Assembly (NCBI GenBank): GCA_044238935.1 | Contig: JBIICI010000001.1 | Location: 62,001 to 126,000 of the forward strand | From: JBIICI01 sp044238935 | Lineage (GTDB): Bacteria > Pseudomonadota > Alphaproteobacteria > Micavibrionales > Micavibrionaceae | DNA: 64,000 nucleotides | Direction: 5' to 3' | Shown here: positions 17,733-25,700 of the stretch, in pieces | Numbering within the stretch: the stretch's first letter is position 1 | Layout: the number at the start of each line of letters is the position of its first letter | The notes under the pieces: generated by a model | What the model was told of the DNA's origin: nothing | Seen by the model: only the letters and a program-made list of their open reading frames with translations | The model's database searches: none | Made by a program: the position numbers and the translations under genes

Positions 17733-19313
17733 TTATTTCACAGCAGGATTTAATAGATCCGTAGGCAGGCTTTCAATCTCATCCTCTGGCTTTGCTAAAA
17801 GGGGCTGTTCGATTTTCTCTCTCCGCCCCCCTTGTTTAGAGGCAGGATTTGTCAAGGCAGGATCTAAGCGATGCGCTTTGTTTCGGGCGGCTGTTTCATC
17901 AGCCGTGCTAAAAACCACAACACGGGGGCGCAACAAAAACACAAGCTCTAAGTTTCGTGTTGTACTGGTGCGGCTATTCGGTAAAAATGGGCGCATAAAA
18001 CCTAATCCCGTACTATCAAACGCATCACTTTCACGAACAAGCCCTGCAATCAACGCGGAATCCCCTGGGCGAACACGAATTTGCGTTTGTACCTCACGTT
18101 CGGTTGTTTTGGGTAACTGAACGCGGTTTGCACCACCGCCAACTGTTGAAAAATCAAAATCTTCGATACTGGATACATCCGTCAATAAAATGTCTAAATC
18201 TGCATAAATTGTTGAATTATCCCATGCACTGCCAATCGAAATTGTAAATCCCGTATCCACCGTATCTGTTGTAACGGCTGTGGTGGATTGACCATTATCA
18301 ATCGTTTCAGCCAATTCAGAAACATAATTTTCAGTATCGGCAACGCGCAATCTGGCTTTTGATCCTGATAAGACTGAAACTTGCGGCTGTGAAATCGTTT
18401 TAACAGCGCCGTAACGGGATAAGAATTCCACAACTTCCGTGGGGGTCAACGCCCCCGTGCTGCTAATAATATTTTTGGTTGTTGGCAATCCGATACTGAC
18501 CGGATTTGTGAAATCAGAATTGACACCGCCTTTAAAGTTCAAGCCTGTTTGAAATTTCCCAAATTTTCCAAACTGATCCCACTTCACCCCTGAGGAATTG
18601 CCGCTATTTAAGCCGACCTCCCAGATATAGGTTTCAAAAACAATAAGCGCTGTACTGGTTCGCATGCGTTGGAAATAATTTTCTGCCAATTCTGCGGTTC
18701 GGTTTGTGGCTTGGTAAATTAATGTTCGTGTGGATTGATCAATCACGGGCGCCGTACCAGTAACGGCCTGCAGACCTGTGGCAATATTTGTGATATAATT
18801 CGTATCAGAGCTAATGGGTGGGATCTTGACTGTAAATGTTTGCGTATCACGAACAACAATCGTCCCATCTTCGTTAGAACAATATAAATTCGCTAAACCA
18901 CAAACGCGGCTCACGACTTTATTGATTGATCCCTTCAGATTGCTCACGGTAATCGTCCGTGTAAGGGCTGCGTTTGTTTCAAACGCTAATGAAATATCAT
19001 AATCCGCCAAGATTAATTGTAATGCCCCCGCAACGGTTTCATTGCGTAATTCAAATGGCCCCACTGTTTCAGAGGGCAAGGGATCATTATTCGCCTGTAA
19101 CGGAATTAAAACATCATCCCCTAAGGGCAAATACATAACACTGTCAGGACGCTCATTAATAGCTTCCTTGCGCTCTTGCGCTTGGGCAGGGGTTGGAATA
19201 TCGGCGTTACGCGCACCGGGTACATCGGCCTGTACGCATCCATTCAAGCCTATTAAGGCCATGCAGACAAGCATTATAAAAGACGAAAAATTAAACTTCA
19301 TTTTCTTATCCAT
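17733..19313 (-). CDS. PilN-family type IVB pilus/secretion outer-membrane lipoprotein secretin
   Basis: The 526-residue product has a lipoprotein signal peptide with lipobox LNGC (Cys26). A secretin/TonB short N-terminal domain follows (about 85-145, FELRNETVAGALQLI), then a second N domain, then the C-terminal secretin gate (about 290-485) with VVEFLSRYGAVKTISQPQVS, the VRPGDSALIAGL turn and the closing LELVFLLRPRVVV strand. This domain order is that of PilN of R64 thin pili and related type IVb secretins, which form an outer-membrane channel. It overlaps the response-regulator gene by 8 bases and precedes the two DotA/TraY genes, so the four form one unit. The TcpQ-like protein at 21479-23122 is a plausible partner. 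Confidence 0.88.
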   Translation of the reverse strand: MDKKMKFNFSSFIMLVCMALIGLNGCVQADVPGARNADIPTPAQAQERKEAINERPDSVMYLPLGDDVLIPLQANNDPLPSETVGPFELRNETVAGALQLILADYDISLAFETNAALTRTITVSNLKGSINKVVSRVCGLANLYCSNEDGTIVVRDTQTFTVKIPPISSDTNYITNIATGLQAVTGTAPVIDQSTRTLIYQATNRTAELAENYFQRMRTSTALIVFETYIWEVGLNSGNSSGVKWDQFGKFGKFQTGLNFKGGVNSDFTNPVSIGLPTTKNIISSTGALTPTEVVEFLSRYGAVKTISQPQVSVLSGSKARLRVADTENYVSELAETIDNGQSTTAVTTDTVDTGFTISIGSAWDNSTIYADLDILLTDVSSIEDFDFSTVGGGANRVQLPKTTEREVQTQIRVRPGDSALIAGLVRESDAFDSTGLGFMRPFLPNSRTSTTRNLELVFLLRPRVVVFSTADETAARNKAHRLDPALTNPASKQGGRREKIEQPLLAKPEDEIESLPTDLLNPAVK

Positions 19314-19785
19314 CTTTCTTTGTTAACAAATTTTGGCGACGCTGCCGCATCACCAGCAATCGTTCAACTGTTTGAATTAATCTATCTTTTTCAACAGGTT
19401 TCATTAAAATAGCGCTTGCCTTCAACTTACTCATGCGTTCCAATAAATCAGGATTTTGATCCCCTGTCATAAAAATAACATCACTATCGACCTTGCGCAA
19501 AATAATTTGTCGTACAAATTCAAAACCATCCATAGGTTCCATGCGGACATCAACAATCATAATATCCACGGGAGGGACAGAATCACTATGATTCGCGTCT
19601 GAATATTGATTGATAAAATCCAGCGCGGCTTTTGCATTATTTTGTTCGGTCACCAAAACATCCCCCCATTCGCCTTTCCATTGGGCTTTTTGAAGATAAC
19701 GGCTGGTTTGCATACGGACAAAATCATTATCCTCAACAATCATAATATGAATCGGTGTATTGACAGACGACATGATGGCGATCAT
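19306..19785 (-). CDS. Single-domain (receiver-only) response regulator
   Basis: The 159-residue protein is essentially one CheY-like receiver. HIMIVEDNDFVR has the acidic pair, IMIVDVRMEP has the phospho-acceptor aspartate, FMTGDQ has the conserved threonine and ILMKPVEKD has the switch lysine. There is no output domain. It is the first gene of the secretin/TraY unit and its end overlaps the secretin start, suggesting that phosphorylation tunes assembly or activity of that apparatus. Two methionine starts (19785 and 19773) are possible and neither has a clear ribosome-binding site. No histidine kinase is adjacent; the nearest is the hybrid kinase at 5002-8079. Confidence 0.88.
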   Translation of the reverse strand: MIAIMSSVNTPIHIMIVEDNDFVRMQTSRYLQKAQWKGEWGDVLVTEQNNAKAALDFINQYSDANHSDSVPPVDIMIVDVRMEPMDGFEFVRQIILRKVDSDVIFMTGDQNPDLLERMSKLKASAILMKPVEKDRLIQTVERLLVMRQRRQNLLTKKDG

Positions 19786-19862
19786 AGAAAAAATATATTA
19801 ACACTTTATTATGGCAGTGTTTGTAAAAGGAATAAAGGACTATTTCAATATCAAAGGGTATC

Positions 19863-20366
19863 ATGGTTATTTTCAGTGTCTTATGCCTATCCATTGCATT
19901 AATATGTTTAATATATCTAACAATTATTGATTTACGGCATTATTTGCTGCCGGATATTTACACGCTTCCCTTTGGGCTAAGCGGGTTTTTATTTCATGCG
20001 ATCCATAATTTTCAATTTATCTCTTTTGAGAACCTCGCAAATGGATTGTTATTAGGCATGGGGCTGCTGGGGATTATTCGATTTCTAGCGAATCTTGCCT
20101 ATGGTCGTGATACTTTGGGATTAGGTGATGTCAAATTAATGGCCATGGCAGGGTTATGGATTGGATATTACGCCATGCCTCTTGCGCTTATCATTGGCGC
20201 GATTGCCGCGATTATTCACGGTTTTGGAATGGCTCTATACCAATATTCCCGTCAAAAATCTTGGCCACAGCTCAATCAACTCATGATCCCCGCAGGACCA
20301 GGATTAATTTTTGGTATTCTCACCGCTGGATTAGGGATTTATTTTCAGATTCCTTTGTTCTTGTAA
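19863..20366 (+). CDS. Prepilin peptidase, A24 family (CpaA/TadV type)
   Basis: The 167-residue membrane protein has the two catalytic aspartates of A24 aspartic prepilin peptidases, in TIIDLRHYLLPD near the N-terminus and GLGDVKLMAMAGLWIG near the middle (a GxGD motif). About four to five hydrophobic helices are visible. It lacks the N-terminal methylase and zinc domain of PilD, as is usual for CpaA/TadV. It would cleave the leader of Flp-type prepilins such as the one at 2243-2455. It is divergent from the response regulator/secretin unit (77-bp gap) and convergent with pheS. The start follows CAAAGGG. Confidence 0.9.
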   Translation: MVIFSVLCLSIALICLIYLTIIDLRHYLLPDIYTLPFGLSGFLFHAIHNFQFISFENLANGLLLGMGLLGIIRFLANLAYGRDTLGLGDVKLMAMAGLWIGYYAMPLALIIGAIAAIIHGFGMALYQYSRQKSWPQLNQLMIPAGPGLIFGILTAGLGIYFQIPLFL

Positions 20367-20393
20367 TTTTTCATTGGAAAAACATCATTACAA

Positions 20394-21467
20394 TCAACAG
20401 GCAGAAAACCCGTAATGATCTAACCAGCGTGTATCCGATTCAAAAAAGGTACGCAAATCGGGGATACCGTATTTCAGCATTGCAATACGTTCAATCCCCA
20501 TACCAAAGGCAAAACCTTGCCATTCATTGGGGTCAAGGCCGCAATTGCGGATGACATTTTCGTGCACCATGCCGCACCCCAAAATCTCCATCCAGCCCTC
20601 ACCTGCGCCAATCTTAAAGCCACCATCTTTGCGTGAACAGCCAATATCCATTTCTGCGCTGGGCTCAGTAAAGGGGAAAAAGCTAGGGCGAAAACGCAAA
20701 GGAACATTTTCTGTTTCAAAAAACGCATCAATAAATGTTTGTAAACATCCCTTTAAATGCCCCATATTGACGTTTTTATCGATATAAAGCCCCTCCATTT
20801 GATGGAACATCGGTGTATGTGTCATATCATAATCAGAACGATAAGTACGCCCCATGGCCATGATTTTAAACGGTGGTTGACCGCTTTGCATTGTTCGGAT
20901 CTGAACAGCAGATGTATGCGTACGCAACAGACGTTTTACAAAATCAGGGTTTATCTCTGCATCACTTTCCTGCGCTGCGTCAGGCAAGTAAAAAGTGTCA
21001 TGCATTTCACGGGCGGGATGCCCAATAGGGAAATTCAAAGCGGTGAAATTATGATAATCATCCTCAATATCAAAGCCTTCGACCAATTCAAATCCCATGG
21101 CGCTGAAAATTTGATACAGCTCATCCATGACATGATTGATGGGGTGAATCTTGCCCTGCCGCATGGGGCGCGGCGTTAATGTAACATCCAATGTTTCTGT
21201 ACGCAATTTTTCATCCAGATGTACGCGTTGTAAAATATGATCGCGTTCGTCAATGGCTTGGGTTAATTTTTGTTTTAACTGATTGATAAATTGACCAAAT
21301 TCTTTTTTTTCATCGGCTGTCAGATTGGCCATATCTTTCATGGCTTCGGTTAAAAATCCCTTTTTACCTAAGCACTGTACGCGTAAATCATTTAAAATTT
21401 TCAAATCCGGCGCAGCATGAATCGCGGTCAATAGATCACGAACTTGTGTTTCCAAAGAATGGCTCAT
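20394..21467 (-). CDS. pheS: Phenylalanine--tRNA ligase alpha subunit
   Basis: The 357-residue product is PheS, which pairs with PheT to charge tRNA-Phe. After an N-terminal coiled-coil arm (about 1-90) comes the class II catalytic core: HPINHVMDELYQIFSAMGF, then the motif 2 region FKIMAMGRTYRSDYDMTHTP, the FTEPSAEMDI segment and motif 3 GMGIERIAMLKYG near the C-terminus. Length is normal. The TcpQ-like gene ends 11 bases upstream on the same strand, so a housekeeping gene sits downstream of a pilus/secretion gene. pheT does not follow; the next gene is the convergent prepilin peptidase, so pheT must lie outside the window. Confidence 0.96.
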   Translation of the reverse strand: MSHSLETQVRDLLTAIHAAPDLKILNDLRVQCLGKKGFLTEAMKDMANLTADEKKEFGQFINQLKQKLTQAIDERDHILQRVHLDEKLRTETLDVTLTPRPMRQGKIHPINHVMDELYQIFSAMGFELVEGFDIEDDYHNFTALNFPIGHPAREMHDTFYLPDAAQESDAEINPDFVKRLLRTHTSAVQIRTMQSGQPPFKIMAMGRTYRSDYDMTHTPMFHQMEGLYIDKNVNMGHLKGCLQTFIDAFFETENVPLRFRPSFFPFTEPSAEMDIGCSRKDGGFKIGAGEGWMEILGCGMVHENVIRNCGLDPNEWQGFAFGMGIERIAMLKYGIPDLRTFFESDTRWLDHYGFSAC

Positions 21468-21478
21468 GGTTTTTATCC

Positions 21479-23122
21479 TTATATTTTATCTTTGATCACT
21501 AACAAAGCAGGTTTCGTTGCTTTTGGATCCATTTTATGGAATTGATATTCAAAGCCCTGATGTTCGGGTCGTGATAAAATCGCCGTAATGGCATCTTTTA
21601 AGCTGCCATTATAGGCTTGGTTTGTATCAATCACGACTTGTTTTTTAGAATCCCAATAAAAAACCAGCCCTTCTTCTGCGCTCCATTGATTTAAGACTTC
21701 TTTTAAAAGCTCGCCATTCATGGCTTTCCATTTTCCTTGTGGCAAGGATTCTTTTTCAGAAGCAACAACAGGAATCTTGACGATTTCTTGTGATTGCACC
21801 TGAATATTAGACACATCCCGAACAGGGGCATTTAAGGTCACAGAATCTGTATAAAGTCGGGTAATTTGCACCGTTTTACCCACAATATTGACCGATAAGT
21901 CCAAGGGTTCTAGCATTTGTTTTAACAAAGTTGGCCATGCCTGACCGCCCTTCCATGACACATTATGTTTTAGGTTAATCCCCTTTTCAAACGCCCATGG
22001 ATAAGACGGCGGAATAATTTGTGACAACGCAATCACCAAGGGAATATCACTCCCAAAACCATTGACCGTTTCATAAACAATATCAGACACAGGCGCGATA
22101 TTTGTGCCTTGCGCGGATATTGACGCCCCTGAATTCAGCGGTTCAATCTGTACGCCAATTGGTGCAACAGCAGGCATGGCATTAAGACCCGTCACATTAA
22201 CCCCCTGTACGTCAGACGATTTCAATGGATACGGATTAATACGCCCCTTATATACTGGTTGTACGGGCGCGGGATTATTTTTAACAATCACGGGCGTATC
22301 GGTCGATACAAAAGGCGCGACCACAAAATTCTTTGTTTTACCAAATCCTTTTTTAATCCCCCCGAAAAAACGCCCGAAAATCGATTCTTTATCCGCATTT
22401 GTATTCTGCGCATCAGATAAAGTGCGAGAGGTCACATCAAAATTTTCTTGTTTAATTGCGCTTGGTTGCGCCTGTCTTATAATAGGCTGAGGATTATTTT
22501 GGGCATTCAGCGTATTCATCCGCATAGAAGCAGGCGATTTCTGTGTTGATTGATTATACAGGCTGCTTTCATTTTGTAATGCCGCAACAGGATCTTTGAC
22601 AATCGGAACTGGCATCGTTGAGGCTTTTAACGGTGTGGATTCCTGTTGAATTTGATTTTGGGCATTTTGTAATTTTTGTTCAATGGACTGCAAGCTTTGA
22701 TCGATAGGTGTTGGTGTTGGCGTTCCCGATGCTCTGGCTGCCGCAATAGGATTCGGAACAGCAGGGGCATCCCCTTTAAACTGCTCAATATCTTTATATA
22801 AGGGGGGCAAAGATTGCGTTGGCACAATATTTTTGACAGATGGTGACGGCGCCGAAGATACAGATGTCTTCGCAACAGGCTCAAGCGGAATGGCAACCAC
22901 GGGCGATGGATAAGGCGAGGCAGGCATGACAGGCGCAATATTCTCAGATGATCTCTGTGACTGTCCTTGTGCCTGCATTTGTGATTGCGGTTGTTGTTGG
23001 TTTTGGGATTGCGCTGCTGGTTTTGACCATTCAAACCCAGCCTTTGCCGCGGAAAAAGGGAGAGCAAAACTGCATAAAAACACAGCAGCAGACATATAAA
23101 AATGAATTGTTTTTTGTGTCAT
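21479..23122 (-). CDS. TcpQ/PilL-like periplasmic protein of a type IVB pilus or secretion system
   Basis: The start was placed at the ATG at 23122 (MTQKTIHFY), giving a 547-residue protein with a clean Sec signal peptide (cleavage near AAKA-GFEW); an upstream in-frame start at 23191 would bury it. A long Gln/Pro/Ser/Ala-rich linker (about 25-320) is followed by two folded parts. The middle one (IPLVIALSQIIPPSYPW... NIVGKTVQIT) resembles PilL-like N-terminal domains; the C-terminal one (GKWKAMNGELLKEVLNQWS... VVIDTNQAYNG) matches the TcpQ domain. Such proteins usually bind and stabilise a secretin, here probably the one at 17733-19313. It is followed by pheS after 11 bases. Confidence 0.8.
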   Translation of the reverse strand: MTQKTIHFYMSAAVFLCSFALPFSAAKAGFEWSKPAAQSQNQQQPQSQMQAQGQSQRSSENIAPVMPASPYPSPVVAIPLEPVAKTSVSSAPSPSVKNIVPTQSLPPLYKDIEQFKGDAPAVPNPIAAARASGTPTPTPIDQSLQSIEQKLQNAQNQIQQESTPLKASTMPVPIVKDPVAALQNESSLYNQSTQKSPASMRMNTLNAQNNPQPIIRQAQPSAIKQENFDVTSRTLSDAQNTNADKESIFGRFFGGIKKGFGKTKNFVVAPFVSTDTPVIVKNNPAPVQPVYKGRINPYPLKSSDVQGVNVTGLNAMPAVAPIGVQIEPLNSGASISAQGTNIAPVSDIVYETVNGFGSDIPLVIALSQIIPPSYPWAFEKGINLKHNVSWKGGQAWPTLLKQMLEPLDLSVNIVGKTVQITRLYTDSVTLNAPVRDVSNIQVQSQEIVKIPVVASEKESLPQGKWKAMNGELLKEVLNQWSAEEGLVFYWDSKKQVVIDTNQAYNGSLKDAITAILSRPEHQGFEYQFHKMDPKATKPALLVIKDKI

Positions 23123-23233
23123 GTTTTCAATTACCCTTATTCTTAAGACCCGAAACCTTAATGTTCGGGCACAGTATGCAAAATATTCCAATGAATATCA
23201 ATTGTTTTTGTGATGGTTTTGTCTTGTGATCTT

Positions 23234-24205
23234 CTATCCCGTAACAATGCGCCCTGGATAGTGGGATAAACGATGCAACACATCATCCAGCTGGTCTAAA
23301 CTTTGGAAATGAATCGATAATGCGCCTTGGTTCGGAGCGCCCTTTAACTCAATATCAACCTTCATCCCCAATGCCATAGAAACCTCATGTTCTAATGCCA
23401 AAATATCATCTGTTTTTTCAATAGAAAACTCTTTGTTATGGGAATTTTTTGCGCTCTTTTTAGGCAATGATGATGATGGTTTATCCGCTGCAACCATATG
23501 TTCCACTTGGCGAACACTTAACCCTTTTTCAATAATTTGCGCCGCAATATCTGCTGCATTCTCAACATGGATTAAGGCACGCGCATGCCCTGCTGAAATT
23601 TTTTGCGTTACCAACAATTCTAAAATAGCATCGGGCAATAACAACAGACGCAATGTATTCGCAATATGGGGACGGCTTTTGCCAATGATTTTGGCGACTT
23701 GATCTTGGGTATAATCAAAGTCATCCATCAGGCGTTTATATCCCCTTGCCTCCTCCACATGATTTAAATCTTCGCGCTGTAGATTTTCAATTAGAGCCAA
23801 TTCAAAAGCGGTTTTATCATCCAAATCTTTGATCACAACAGGAATTTCATGCAATCCCGCCAATTGTGACGCACGCCAACGACGTTCCCCTGCAATAATC
23901 TGATAGGGCTGTTTTTCCCCTGCAACAGATCGAATTAAAATTGGCTGTAACACACCATGTTGCGCGATTGAGTCGGCCAACATAGACAATGCCTCAGGGT
24001 CAAAATGCGTGCGGGGCTGTGTGGGGTCAGGTGCCATTTGATCAATCGGCAAAATTTTGCGACTGATTATTTGTGTGGTTGATTGATCTTGAGTGCTTGG
24101 TGTCGATGCTGATTCAACACCGATTCTCTCCCCCTCATCATCTTCGAACAAAGCGGATAATCCACGCCCTAGGCCTCTTTTGCGATTTTGTATCGTTGTG
24201 CTCAT
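23234..24205 (-). CDS. parB: Chromosome partitioning protein ParB
   Basis: The 323-residue product is ParB, the CTP-dependent clamp that loads at parS and spreads along origin-proximal DNA. The N-terminal basic KRGLGRGLSALFEDD is the ParA-interacting region. ParB boxes follow: QPRTHFDPEAL, AGERRWRASQLAGL (the CTP-binding region) and ENLQREDLNHVEEARGYKRL. An HTH lies at YTQDQVAKIIGKSRPHIANTLRL, and a C-terminal dimerisation domain completes it. parA lies 22 bases upstream in the same operon, and two parS sites lie inside rsmG 1.2-1.5 kb upstream. Length is typical of chromosomal ParB. Confidence 0.96.
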   Translation of the reverse strand: MSTTIQNRKRGLGRGLSALFEDDEGERIGVESASTPSTQDQSTTQIISRKILPIDQMAPDPTQPRTHFDPEALSMLADSIAQHGVLQPILIRSVAGEKQPYQIIAGERRWRASQLAGLHEIPVVIKDLDDKTAFELALIENLQREDLNHVEEARGYKRLMDDFDYTQDQVAKIIGKSRPHIANTLRLLLLPDAILELLVTQKISAGHARALIHVENAADIAAQIIEKGLSVRQVEHMVAADKPSSSLPKKSAKNSHNKEFSIEKTDDILALEHEVSMALGMKVDIELKGAPNQGALSIHFQSLDQLDDVLHRLSHYPGRIVTG

Positions 24206-24227
24206 GTTTATATCGATCCTTTAAATG

Positions 24228-25043
24228 TTATGCGGCAATATCTAATGGGTCTTTTTGTAATTTTTTGGTACGCTTTTCTTGTTTTATGACTTCGCTGGCT
24301 AATTTAATATATGCCTTTGATCCCGCACATTTCATGTCATAGACAATGGCAGGCAAGCCAAAACTGGGGGCTTCAGAAACACGAACGTTGCGGGGAATCA
24401 CCGTTTTATAAACCAAGTCCCCAAAATGTTCACGCACATCATTGGATACCATGCCGGATAATTTGTTCCGTTGATCAACCATTGTCAATAAAATGCCTTG
24501 TAACTCCAAATCAGGGTTAAAATGTTTCTTAACCCGTGCAATGGTGCGCGTCAGATGACTTAGCCCCTCCAACGCATAAAATTCACATTGCAGGGGGACA
24601 ATAACAGATTGTGCGGCAATAAAGGCATTTAAGGTCAAAAGATTTAATGAGGGGGGGCAATCAATAATCACATAATCATAGCCCTGATCACTTGCGGCAA
24701 GGGCTTGCTGTAAACGATATTCCCGTTTTTCTTCATTAATCAGTTCAATTTCTGCCCCTGATAAATCAATACAAGACGGCGCGACATGCAAACGGGGAAT
24801 CTTTGTTTCTTGGGTAATCTCTTTTAAGCTGACTTCATGAAACAAGACATTGTAAATACTGAATTCTAAATCCGCGCGCTTGATACTGAATCCTGTGGAG
24901 GCGTTGCCTTGTGGATCAAGATCAATCAATAATGTCTTTTTGCCCGTTGCACTCAATGCTGTGGAGAGATTCACAGCCGTTGTCGTCTTTCCAACGCCAC
25001 CTTTTTGATTGGCAATCGCGATAATTCTGGTTTTTGATGTCAT
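24228..25043 (-). CDS. parA: Chromosome partitioning ATPase ParA
   Basis: The 271-residue protein is a ParA/Soj ATPase. The deviant Walker A box KGGVGKTTTAVNLS lies near residue 15, Walker A' is LIDLDPQGNAS, and Walker B is the VIIDCPPSL segment near residue 125. The nucleoid-bound ATPase moves ParB-parS complexes apart. It lies between rsmG and parB in the conserved mnmG-rsmG-parA-parB order and is transcribed with them. Its short N-terminus lacks the extra DNA-binding domain of plasmid type Ia ParA, supporting a chromosomal role. Confidence 0.96.
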   Translation of the reverse strand: MTSKTRIIAIANQKGGVGKTTTAVNLSTALSATGKKTLLIDLDPQGNASTGFSIKRADLEFSIYNVLFHEVSLKEITQETKIPRLHVAPSCIDLSGAEIELINEEKREYRLQQALAASDQGYDYVIIDCPPSLNLLTLNAFIAAQSVIVPLQCEFYALEGLSHLTRTIARVKKHFNPDLELQGILLTMVDQRNKLSGMVSNDVREHFGDLVYKTVIPRNVRVSEAPSFGLPAIVYDMKCAGSKAYIKLASEVIKQEKRTKKLQKDPLDIAA

Positions 25044-25074
25044 CTTTTTCGCTCTTTTTTAAATTTTCTGAAAG

Positions 25075-25698
25075 TCACGCCAGTGTAGCGTTTTTCGGTA
25101 GCAAAACACAAGAAGAGATCCTAATAATTTTTGCATCTGCATGGGTTTGGCTATCAAATAATGTATATTCTAAAGCATAAGACTGCATCGCTTCATCAAT
25201 TTCGATTTGAAAATTTGCACCTTTTAATAATAAAAACTGTACAGAATACTTTAAATTCAACGGCTGAACATAATCCAAGATCGATAGAACAGAGGAAAAC
25301 GCACGCGCGGTGATCAGAATCCTTACCTCATCAACGCATGTAAAGTCACGCACAAAATCTTCGATTCGCTGATTATGAACATGTATGCTGGCCTTCGTTT
25401 CACGTGAAACGGTTTTTAGAAAACTGCATTTGCGCTCATCTGATTCAATACAGTGAATATCTAAATCTGGATTGGTGATTTTTAAGGGTAAAGCTGGGAA
25501 GCCGCCCCCACTGCCTAAATCCAAAATTACATCAAAATCCATTTGCGCCAAAATGGGATTTAGCTGCACCGAATCATCCCAATGGCGCTGCGCCCAAACA
25601 TCTAATGTATTTTTTGAAACCAAATTAATTTTAGCCTGCCATTTTTTAAGCAGCGCACCATAAATTTGTTTTTGTGTTTCATGTGAAACAATATTCAT
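25075..25698 (-). CDS. rsmG: 16S rRNA (guanine-N7) methyltransferase RsmG
   Basis: The 207-residue protein is RsmG (GidB), which methylates G527 of 16S rRNA. KWQAKINLVSKNTLDVWAQRHW is the family opening, followed by the SAM-binding loop VILDLGSGGGFPALPL and the IESDERKCSFL segment. The gene overlaps nothing but starts only three bases after mnmG ends. Two parS sites lie inside its coding sequence. One encodes VSHET at the very N-terminus and the other encodes VSRET near residue 98, so the segregation sites constrain the protein sequence. Confidence 0.95.
   Translation of the reverse strand: MNIVSHETQKQIYGALLKKWQAKINLVSKNTLDVWAQRHWDDSVQLNPILAQMDFDVILDLGSGGGFPALPLKITNPDLDIHCIESDERKCSFLKTVSRETKASIHVHNQRIEDFVRDFTCVDEVRILITARAFSSVLSILDYVQPLNLKYSVQFLLLKGANFQIEIDEAMQSYALEYTLFDSQTHADAKIIRISSCVLLPKNATLA
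25397..25410. promoter_or_regulatory. parS: parS site inside rsmG
   Basis: GTTTCACGTGAAAC is a perfect 14-bp palindrome identical to the core of the bacterial parS consensus TGTTTCACGTGAAACA; only the outermost bases differ. It lies 1.2 kb upstream of parB. It encodes the VSRET residues of RsmG. Confidence 0.88.
25675..25690. promoter_or_regulatory. parS: parS site at the start of rsmG
   Basis: TGTTTCATGTGAAACA matches the 16-bp parS consensus with a single change at the centre (T for C), leaving 7-bp arms intact. It covers codons 3-8 of RsmG (VSHET). It lies 265 bp from the first parS site, so ParB could nucleate on both. Confidence 0.82.
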
Positions 25699-25700
25699 TG

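Noticed and set aside
19795..19812. CtrA site between the response regulator and the prepilin peptidase
   Set aside because: TTAACACTTTATTAT has one half-site mismatched; too weak to report alone in such AT-rich DNA.
23140..23165. CtrA site upstream of the TcpQ-like gene
   Set aside because: The two TTAA half-sites are 11 bases apart, not 7.
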